From positions 1 through 64,000 of the forward strand of contig WYBT01000058.1 of assembly GCA_011525785.1 (NCBI GenBank): DNA of 64,000 bases. The letters run 5' to 3'. The notes beneath the pieces were generated by a model. It had not been told where the DNA came from. It saw nothing but the letters and a program-made list of their open reading frames with translations, and did no database searches. Made by a program: the position numbers and the translations under genes. Positions 51,544 through 58,076 of the stretch are shown in pieces. Numbering within the stretch: position 1 is the stretch's first letter; every line of letters begins with the position of its first letter. The DNA comes from Planctomycetaceae bacterium. GTDB taxonomy: Bacteria > Planctomycetota > UBA1135 > GCA-002686595.

Positions 51544-53904
51544 TCAAGGCGCGAGCACGAGTCGACTCGCGCACGCCGCTTCGATCGCCGCTTCGCTCCA
51601 GCGCACGGCGCGCATCTGACCAGCGAGGTACTCGTCGATCTGGTCGCTGTAGTGCGGGTCGAACGGATGACCCGCCTGCCCGCCCGGGAGGATTGCGAGC
51701 GACGCGTCGGGGTCGGCGCAGTCGGCGACCAGCCGCAAGCTCGCGCCGTGTTGCACAGAGGTGATCGGGAGCCCGCTCGCATCGCGCCGCCGCGCGCCGG
51801 AGAACACGCACGGGCTCGTCCCGCTGCCGGGGACTTCGAACTCGCCGACTTCGAACGCCGCGCCGAGCAGCGGAATCGCCGACAGCCGGTGCTCGGGCTT
51901 CCAGCGATGGAGCGCGCCGTAGTTCCAACTCGCGACATCGCCTCCAAACGCCTGCTCGCCCTCGCGCCACGCGGCCTCGAGCGCCGCGAGCAATTGTTCG
52001 CGGCGCAGTTGCATGCGAGCCATGGGATCGCTGCCCGCGGCGAGGAACGGCTCGTCGAAACGCCCGTACAGCGCTTCGAGCCGCACGCGATCGCGCTCGG
52101 GATGGGACAGCGTGCGCGTGCAGGTCGCGCTGACCCACTCATCGATGCGCATTTCGAGCAAGTGGTAGAGCGCGGACACTCCGCGCACCGCCATTTCGCC
52201 GTTCCAGCCCGTCAGCGCATCCAGCGCGCGTTGCGCGGGCTCGGATACCGCGGGCCCCGGGATCGACGCGACCTCCGCGAGCGCCGCGACGACTTCGAGC
52301 GCGTGCAGCGACACGCAGTCGACCTGGCCGGCGCCCAGCGCCTGCGGCGTCCAGTCGCGACGCTCTTCCAGACGCTCGGCGATGCGCTGCGCGCGATGAA
52401 CGGTGGCCGCGTCGAGCGGATAGGGAAAGCTCGCGCCAGCTTGGCGCGTGTCGTTGTTCGCGGTCACAAGCGTTCCGCCCGCGGGCCGCGTCGAACTCGG
52501 CGTGTGCTCGGGCGGGCGCAGTCCGCGCCAGTGGTGCGCCGACTCGCGCGCGAGCAGAGGGACGCGTCCGTCGCCCGCGCCGCGCTCGACGTTGCGGCCC
52601 AGCACCGTGAACGCGATGGCGCCGCTCGCGTCGCCGCACACGAGGTTCTGCGGCGGGCCGACGAAGTCGCGCACAGCGGCCGGGACGTCGTCGACGCTCG
52701 CCGCACGCGCGAGCGCGAGGAACGGCGCGATCGGATCGAAGGCTGCGTGGCCGGTCCAAGCCAGGCTGTAGCGCAACTCGCGTCCCCAGGTGAGCAGCGG
52801 GCCGATCTCGGTGCTGAGCGCATCGAACTCGACGCTCTCGCCGCCGCGCACGGCGATGCGCTCGCGCTGCACGCGCACGGGAACGAACTGGCCGTCGCGT
52901 TCGACGCTCGCGCCGTCGGGCCCGAGGTTCTCGAGGAACGCGTCGCACACGTCGAGTTCGGTGTTGGTGAAGCTCCACGCGATTCGCGGGCCCTGACCGA
53001 TCACGACCAGCGGCAAGCCCGGGATGGTGAAGCCCGCGGCCTCGTACTGCGGCGTGCGGATCTGCGCCTGGAACCAGATCGAGGGCAGCGTCAGCCCCAG
53101 GTGCGGATCGTTGGCGACCAGCGCGTGTCCCGACGCGCTGCGCGACGCGTCGACCGCCCAGTTGTTGCTGCCGTTGCTCGGCGCATTGCTCGGCGGCGGC
53201 GCGTTCGTCGCACGCTCACCGAAGGCGCGCGCGGCTGCTTCGAGCGTCGCGCTCGGCACGTTCGTCAGCGCGTCGCCGATCAGCAGGCTCGCCTTGCGCG
53301 CGCCGAGCGCGTGCACCCACGAGAGGCGCGCGAATTCGCGTCCAGCGCTGAACGAGAGCATCTGCGACATCATCACCTGCACGCACAGGCTGTCGCGCGC
53401 GCTCCACGGCGCCGGATCGACGCGCATCAGCCGCACGTCGGGCGGCAGATCGCCGTCGCGCGCTTCGAGCCACGCGTTCACGCCTTGCGCGTAGGCCTCG
53501 AGCAGCTCGCGGCTCTCGGGCGCGAGCGCTGTGTGCAGCGCCTCCACGGTCTGCGGGAAGCGCAGCTCGCGCACGTTCTTGTCCGAGCGCACCGCGCTCT
53601 CGCCGACGATCTCGGCGAGCTGCCCGTTCACGTAGCGGCGCATCAGCTCCATCTGTCCCAGTCGATCGTTGGCGTGCAGCCAGCCGAGCGCGCGCGCGGC
53701 GTCGAGCAGCGAGTCGGCGCGCACGTGGGGGACCGCTGCGTCGTCGAAGCGCACGTCGACGCGCGCCGAGAGTCCCGCGATCCGAGCGTCGCCCGCGCGC
53801 TGCGCCCGACCTCCGCTGCGCCACCACACGAACGCGGCGCCGAGCGCCAGCGCCACTGCGACCGCGATCAGCGCCAGTGAGCGGACCAATTTGCGTGCTG
53901 TCAT
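51544..53904 (-). CDS. Penicillin acylase-family Ntn hydrolase
   Basis: 786 residues. An N-terminal hydrophobic segment (about 8-28) exports or anchors the protein. The family precursor is made inactive and cleaved autocatalytically. The new N-terminal nucleophile is S246 in the SNGSNNWAVDASRSASG motif, with glycine 245 at the cleavage site; ANDPHLGLTLPSIWF and GQGPRIAWSFTNTELD (downstream, with the oxyanion asparagine region) are conserved. The alpha chain would be about 220 residues and the beta chain about 540. Relatives hydrolyse beta-lactam side chains or acyl-homoserine lactones; the natural substrate here is unknown. The first bases of this gene are duplicated at 57745-57787. Confidence 0.9.
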   Translation of the reverse strand: MTARKLVRSLALIAVAVALALGAAFVWWRSGGRAQRAGDARIAGLSARVDVRFDDAAVPHVRADSLLDAARALGWLHANDRLGQMELMRRYVNGQLAEIVGESAVRSDKNVRELRFPQTVEALHTALAPESRELLEAYAQGVNAWLEARDGDLPPDVRLMRVDPAPWSARDSLCVQVMMSQMLSFSAGREFARLSWVHALGARKASLLIGDALTNVPSATLEAAARAFGERATNAPPPSNAPSNGSNNWAVDASRSASGHALVANDPHLGLTLPSIWFQAQIRTPQYEAAGFTIPGLPLVVIGQGPRIAWSFTNTELDVCDAFLENLGPDGASVERDGQFVPVRVQRERIAVRGGESVEFDALSTEIGPLLTWGRELRYSLAWTGHAAFDPIAPFLALARAASVDDVPAAVRDFVGPPQNLVCGDASGAIAFTVLGRNVERGAGDGRVPLLARESAHHWRGLRPPEHTPSSTRPAGGTLVTANNDTRQAGASFPYPLDAATVHRAQRIAERLEERRDWTPQALGAGQVDCVSLHALEVVAALAEVASIPGPAVSEPAQRALDALTGWNGEMAVRGVSALYHLLEMRIDEWVSATCTRTLSHPERDRVRLEALYGRFDEPFLAAGSDPMARMQLRREQLLAALEAAWREGEQAFGGDVASWNYGALHRWKPEHRLSAIPLLGAAFEVGEFEVPGSGTSPCVFSGARRRDASGLPITSVQHGASLRLVADCADPDASLAILPGGQAGHPFDPHYSDQIDEYLAGQMRAVRWSEAAIEAACASRLVLAP

Positions 53905-54190
53905 CGCGCGCAGCGTAGCCTCTAGGCCAGCAGGCGCTCGATGTCGCCGCGCGTCAGGTCGCGCAGCGTGCTCGCTTCGCCTTCGAGCAGCTCGGAAGCC
54001 AGTTCGCGCTTGCGCGCCTGCAGCTCGAGCACGCGCTCATCGACCGTGTCCTGGCACACGAGCTTGTAGGCGAACACGCTGCGCGTCTGTCCGATGCGGT
54101 GCGAGCGGCCGATGGCCTGCGCTTCGACGCGGGGTTCCACCACGGATCGAGCACGAACACGTAGTCGGCGGGATTCCAACCTGAGACCCC
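53859..54190. repeat. Left copy of an about 330-bp direct repeat spanning the acylase/helicase junction
   Basis: This segment matches 57745-58076 in the same orientation at a constant offset of 3886 bases, with scattered single-base differences and one 1-base gap. It includes the start of the acylase gene and the 3' end of the SNF2 helicase gene. The acylase part is intact here and the helicase part is a fragment. Confidence 0.85.
53922..54190 (-). pseudogene. C-terminal fragment of the SWIM/SNF2 helicase gene
   Basis: The translation from EAQAIGRSHRIGQTRS to the end DIERLLA is nearly identical to the C-terminus of the intact helicase at 57808-60990. Upstream, ADYVFVLDPWWNPA continues in a different frame because a base is missing near 54129. 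Beyond about 54190 the similarity ends. It is a duplicated, frameshifted remnant. Confidence 0.88.
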
Positions 54191-54243
54191 AGAGGTCTTG
54201 TCGACTTGTCTCGCTTGCGGCGACCCTTGGCCCTCGGTGCTCC

Positions 54244-54456
54244 TCAATCGCGATCTCTCACTGCCACAGCGCTGCGCACAGGGACCGCCCGATCATCCCC
54301 TCGCGCTGATTCCGCCGAGTTCGACCACAACTGCGCGCCTCGCCCGGCAGTCCGTGGCTTCGCATGCGGCCGCGCAGCGAGATCCACGCCCGGCGTCGAC
54401 GCGAGCCCGAACGCCGCGAAAGTGAACAACACGGCGAGCGTAGCGATGCGCTGCAT
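54244..54456 (-). pseudogene. Possible truncated 5' end of a secreted-protein gene
   Basis: From 54456 leftward the frame reads MQRIATLAVLFTFAAFGLAS, a good signal peptide, then about 50 residues of low-information sequence before a stop, short of the helicase remnant. It may be the front of an exported-protein gene cut by the rearrangement that placed the helicase fragment here. Evidence is limited to the signal-like start. The rest of the 54191-54568 gap shows nothing. Confidence 0.3.
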
Positions 54457-54568
54457 ACGCACGACGCTACTTCGGATCACGCGACCGCGACAGCCGCCGC
54501 CGAACCATCAACCGCGCGCGCGGAGCGAGCGGTCGACGGGGGAGCAGACGGTCTCGATCGAGCCGCGA

Positions 54569-55003
54569 TCAGCGCGCGTACTTCAGCGACAAGACCTCGA
54601 CGATCTTCGCCGCGAGCGCGTCGTCGACGCCGAGCACCTTCTGCATCGACTCGAGCAGCTTGTCTTCCGCCTCGTCGACGTCGCCCGAGGCGAGCGCGAT
54701 GTCCGCGCACAGCACGTAGCACTTCTTCTTGAGCGCCGGGCTCGAGAGTTCGGCGAGCACCGCGACGGCTTCCTGCACCGACTTGTAGCGCTTGATCGTC
54801 TTCACCGCGTCGTCGGCTGTCTTGCGGAAGTCGCGGTCCTTGAACTCGGGCAGCGTGCTTGCGAACGCGCCGACCGAAGCCATCTCGCCTGCGTCGATCG
54901 AGCCGTCGGCGCCGGTCATGAGCAGCATCGCGACGCACAGCAGCGTGTCGTCCGTGGCCTTCTTGGGGGTGGAGAAACCGGTGAGCTTGGAGAGCAGTCC
55001 CAT
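54569..55003 (-). CDS. TerB-like tellurite resistance family protein
   Basis: 144 residues from the ATG at 55003 (MGLLSKLTGFSTPKKATDD); the open frame upstream of this lacks coding character. It is all-helical and matches the TerB pattern: LLCVAMLLMTGADGSIDAGEMASVGAF (with the acidic DGSIDAGE that binds metal in TerB), then RDFRKTADDAVKTIKRYKSVQEAVAVLAEL, then LCADIALASGDVDEAEDKLLESMQKVLGV. TerB proteins belong to stress-response modules linked to tellurite, phage and membrane defence. No other ter gene is nearby. It is cytoplasmic and divergent from the sigma factor gene. Confidence 0.82.
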   Translation of the reverse strand: MGLLSKLTGFSTPKKATDDTLLCVAMLLMTGADGSIDAGEMASVGAFASTLPEFKDRDFRKTADDAVKTIKRYKSVQEAVAVLAELSSPALKKKCYVLCADIALASGDVDEAEDKLLESMQKVLGVDDALAAKIVEVLSLKYAR

Positions 55004-55194
55004 GGTGGTTCTTGGTCGTGATTCGCGGGAAAAAGGGCGAAAGAAAATACTTCCCACCGAGCGTCGCGCCAAGTGACGGCGCAATGCTTGCGATCGCCTC
55101 TGGCGCCGCGCAGGCGCACTTGCGCCACGAATTCGCGCAGGGTCGTGCAACTCCGCGCCCCGCACTTGGCGCGCGCCGCTTACGGTGGATCGCG

Positions 55195-55794
55195 GTGACG
55201 GACGAACTTCCCAAGCTCCTGCGCGCCCTCGACCGGGGCGATGCGCGCGCGTCCGCCGAGCTGCTTCCGCTGGTGTACGCGGAGCTGCGTGCGCTCGCTG
55301 CTCGGAAGTTGGCGCAGGAGCGCCCCGGCGCCACGTTGCAAGCGACGGCGTTGGTGCACGAGGCGTACTTGCGGCTCGCGGGGGCCGAAGGAAAGTGGGA
55401 GAGCGCGGCGCACTTCTATGGCGCTGCGGCCGAAGCGATCCGGCGCATCTTGATCGAACGCGCGCGCGGACGGAACGCGGTCAAGCGCGGCGGCGGCGCG
55501 CGTCCGGTGACGCTCGACGAAGCGGCCCTGCTGTCCGACGAGCCCAGCGATGAGTTGCTCGACCTCGACGAGGCGCTGACCGCCTTCGCGCGGGAGAATG
55601 CACGCAAGGCACGGCTGGTCGAACTGCGCTACTTCGCGGGTTTGTCGCTCGAGGAGGCGGCGCGTGTGCTCGAGATTTCGCCGGCCACCGCCGACCGCGA
55701 CTGGGCCTTCGCGCGCGCGTGGCTGCACGCCCGGTTGCAAGGCGAGGCCAGGGTGCGGCGGGACGCGTCGGACAACCGTTCGCCCGGCGCGTGA
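55195..55794 (+). CDS. ECF-type sigma factor (TIGR02999/Sigma70_ECF group)
   Basis: 199 residues from a GTG at 55195 (VTDELPKLLRALDRGDARA). Other starts in the frame, 55012 and 55084, add arginine-rich sequence without similarity to the family. The sequence ELLPLVYAELRALAARKLAQERPGATLQATALVHEAYLRLAG is the hallmark of the group in which region 2 is short and the sigma factor works with Ser/Thr kinases. Region 4 is RKARLVELRYFAGLSLEEAARVLEISPATADRDWAFARAWL, with the typical W. No kinase is adjacent, unlike most relatives; the TerB-like gene is divergent upstream and a secreted HAF-repeat protein follows. Confidence 0.88.
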   Translation: MTDELPKLLRALDRGDARASAELLPLVYAELRALAARKLAQERPGATLQATALVHEAYLRLAGAEGKWESAAHFYGAAAEAIRRILIERARGRNAVKRGGGARPVTLDEAALLSDEPSDELLDLDEALTAFARENARKARLVELRYFAGLSLEEAARVLEISPATADRDWAFARAWLHARLQGEARVRRDASDNRSPGA

Positions 55795-55974
55795 GCGCTG
55801 CTGAGGCGGCGCCGCTCGAGCTCTCGGGGAGCGTGGCGGAGGGCGGTGGCGAGGTATTTCGAAGAATCGCGCGGTTCGAGTGAGGCTGCGCGCCGCGAGT
55901 GTGCGCATGGAGGGGCGCCGGCGAGCGCAGGGCGCGTTCGCCGGCTCATCACCCCGATCCTCAGAGTTCGTTCC

Positions 55975-57084
55975 ATGATCACTGCCATCCGAGTTTCCCG
56001 TTTCCTCCTGCTCCCCGCCGCCGCGCTCTGCGCTGCTTCGACGCTTGCTCACGCGCAGGTCCTTTCGGTTGTCGATCCGCTCCCGGGCGATACGGGGGGG
56101 CAGTGTGTGGGGGTCAGCGCGGATGGCTCGGCCCTGGCCTGCAACAGCTACTCCGCCAGCACGACCATGGGCTTCCGCCAGACGAGCTCGGGCCAGCGCG
56201 ACGCGATCGGCCTCCTCAACGGAAACGGGTTCGCCACGGCGTACGCCGTCAGCGGCGATGGCCAGATGATCGTCGGCAACGTCTTCGACTCGGTCGGAGA
56301 CCATGCGGTGATGTGGACGCCGAACGGCGGCCTGCAGGAGCTTCCCCCGCTGCCCACCTCGACGATTGGCGCCGTCGCGTACTCGGTGAGCCGCGACGGA
56401 TCCGTCGTGTCGGGCTCGAGCGATGACGCCGGAAGCGTGCATGCGGTTCTTTGGACCGTCGGCGGCGGCTTGCAGGACCTCGGCCTGCTGCCGGGGGGCA
56501 CGTACTCGCAGGGCTATGCCCTCAGCGCGAACGGCAACGTCCTTGTGGGCTTCGGCGACTCGAGCATCGGCGAGATCGGCTTCCGCTGGACGGCGCAACA
56601 CGGCATGCAGCCGCTGCAGCTGCTCAATCCGCTCGACTTCTCGGCGGGCTACGCCGTCAGCGCCACGGGCGCGTTCGTGGCCGGCTACAGCGGACTCACC
56701 GCGGTGCGCTGGAACGCGAGCGGCCAGCCGACGGAACTCGGGGTGCTTGCGGGCGGCTCGATCTCGTCGGCGTTCGCCATCAGCGGCTCCGGCCAGATCG
56801 TCGGCGGCTTCGGTGACACCGCGTTGGGCGAACTCGCGGCGACGATTTGGACCACGCGCCTGGGCCTCCAGGATCTCAACGACTTGCTGCCCGCGCTCGG
56901 GGTCGACCTCACCGGCTGGAAGCTCGAGGTGACGACGGGGATCTCGACCGACGGCCGCACTTGGTGCGGACAAGGCGTCTACCAGGGCGAGCTCCGCGGC
57001 TGGGTGCTGCGGCTGCCGGTGACCGGGCTGTCTGCGCTGGGCTGGCTGAACGGTTCCGCCAAGCGCGCAGGTCTCATCAACTGA
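55975..57084 (+). CDS. Secreted HAF-repeat protein
   Basis: 369 residues from the ATG at 55975 (MITAIRVSRFLLLPAAALCAASTLAHAQ), which gives a signal peptide; the upstream part of the frame is non-signal. Six or seven repeats of about 42-50 residues follow, each with AxSxDGxxxVGxxxD then HAVLWTxxGGLQDLGxLPGG (GYALSANGNVLVGFGDSSIGEIGFRWT, SRDGSVVSGSSDDAGSVHAVLW). This is the HAF repeat, found in extracellular proteins of many proteobacteria and planctomycetes. Unlike eight other exported proteins in the window, it lacks the Cys4 C-terminal domain and ends in SALGWLNGSAKRAGLIN. The function of HAF proteins is unknown. Confidence 0.85.
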   Translation: MITAIRVSRFLLLPAAALCAASTLAHAQVLSVVDPLPGDTGGQCVGVSADGSALACNSYSASTTMGFRQTSSGQRDAIGLLNGNGFATAYAVSGDGQMIVGNVFDSVGDHAVMWTPNGGLQELPPLPTSTIGAVAYSVSRDGSVVSGSSDDAGSVHAVLWTVGGGLQDLGLLPGGTYSQGYALSANGNVLVGFGDSSIGEIGFRWTAQHGMQPLQLLNPLDFSAGYAVSATGAFVAGYSGLTAVRWNASGQPTELGVLAGGSISSAFAISGSGQIVGGFGDTALGELAATIWTTRLGLQDLNDLLPALGVDLTGWKLEVTTGISTDGRTWCGQGVYQGELRGWVLRLPVTGLSALGWLNGSAKRAGLIN

Positions 57085-57106
57085 CGCTGCGGAGCACACG
57101 GCGAGG

Positions 57107-57145
57107 AAACTTGCGGGCCGGCTCCAGCCGGCCCGCGAGGTTTTT
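57107..57145 (+). terminator. Rho-independent terminator after the HAF gene
   Basis: GCGGGCCGGCT (57113-57123) pairs perfectly with AGCCGGCCCGC (57126-57136); flanking AAACTT and GAGGTTT extend the stem with one extra base. TTTTT follows at 57141-57145. It lies 23 bases after the stop at 57084. Confidence 0.85.
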
Positions 57146-57305
57146 GGTTCGCGCGAGGGTGGACGTGGCGCGTCGGCCGCCCGCACCGCCCTCGATCCAC
57201 TCTTCGCGATCCCACCCAAGTCTGTTCGAGAGCAGCGCCAAGAACGCCCGCGAAGCGAGGAGACCAGGGCTGGAGCCGAAGAGCTGCGCCGCGAATCGCG
57301 CGTCG

Positions 57306-57741
57306 ATGCGCCGCCTGCTCGCCCTGCTCTTCCTCTGGCCGTGCGCGGCCTGCGCCGTCGCGCGCCCGTCGACGCTTCCGCACCCGCACCCGTGGATCGT
57401 CGCGCTCAAGAGCGCGGGAATTCCCAAGTCCATGCCGTGGTGCTCACACTTCGCCGAGCACACCCGGGTCGATGCGAAACTTGGCGGGGAAGAAAACTGG
57501 CTTCGCGCGGAGGTGCGCAGCCCCGGCGCCGTATGCGAGCCGATCTCGGCGGCGCAGGCGCGCAACGATTGGCGGGGGCGACGAAGCGGTGCGCGTGCAC
57601 GCGGTGATCGTCGGTGAACGCGCGCCGCGCATCGCCCAGTCGCTCGAGGCGGCGACCGCGCGCAGCGCTCCACGCTACGACGGAGGCTCACGCGTTGCCC
57701 GAGTCGCTACAGGTCGTGCCCGGCCCCAGTGAGCGGCTCTG
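57306..57741 (+). pseudogene. Decayed small lipoprotein gene
   Basis: The ATG at 57306 opens a frame with a lipoprotein-like start (MRRLLALLFLWPCAACAVA), then TLPHPHPWIVALKSAG and GEENWLRAEVRSPGAVCEP. That frame stops at 57617. Around 57570 the coding pattern seems to move to another frame (GGDEAVRVHAVIVGERAPRI), and later to a third (LPESLQVVPGP) before the duplicated acylase/helicase DNA begins at 57745. This suggests at least two frameshifts and a truncated 3' end. I do not recognise the family. The gap 57146-57305 holds nothing I can identify. Confidence 0.45.
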
Positions 57742-57744
57742 GGA

Positions 57745-57787
57745 CGACCGCGATCAGCGCCAGCTAGCGGACGAACTTGCGCGCTGT
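57745..57787 (-). pseudogene. 5' remnant of the penicillin acylase gene
   Basis: On the minus strand the first codons of the acylase gene (53859-53904) are recognisable here, but the ATG has become AGG and a TAG stop appears in frame. It is the counterpart of the helicase remnant at the other copy of the repeat. Confidence 0.75.
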
Positions 57788-58076
57788 CCTCGCGCGCAGC
57801 GCAGCCTCTAGGCCAGCAGGCGCTCGATGTCGTCGCGCGTCAGGTCGCGCAGCGTGGTCGCTTCGCCCTCGAGCAGCTCGGAGGCCAGTTCGCGCTTGCG
57901 CGCCTGCAGCTCGAGCACGCGCTCCTCGACCGTGTCCTGGCACACGAGCTTGTAGGCGAACACGCTGCGCGTCTGTCCGATGCGGTGCGAGCGGCCGATG
58001 GCCTGCGCTTCGACGGCCGGGTTCCACCACGGATCGAGCAGGAACACGTAGTCGGCCGCGGTGAGGTTGAGACCCA
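57745..58076. repeat. Right copy of the about 330-bp direct repeat
   Basis: Same-orientation match of 53859-54190 (offset 3886). Here the helicase C-terminus is intact, and the acylase start is a remnant with its ATG lost. Confidence 0.85.
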
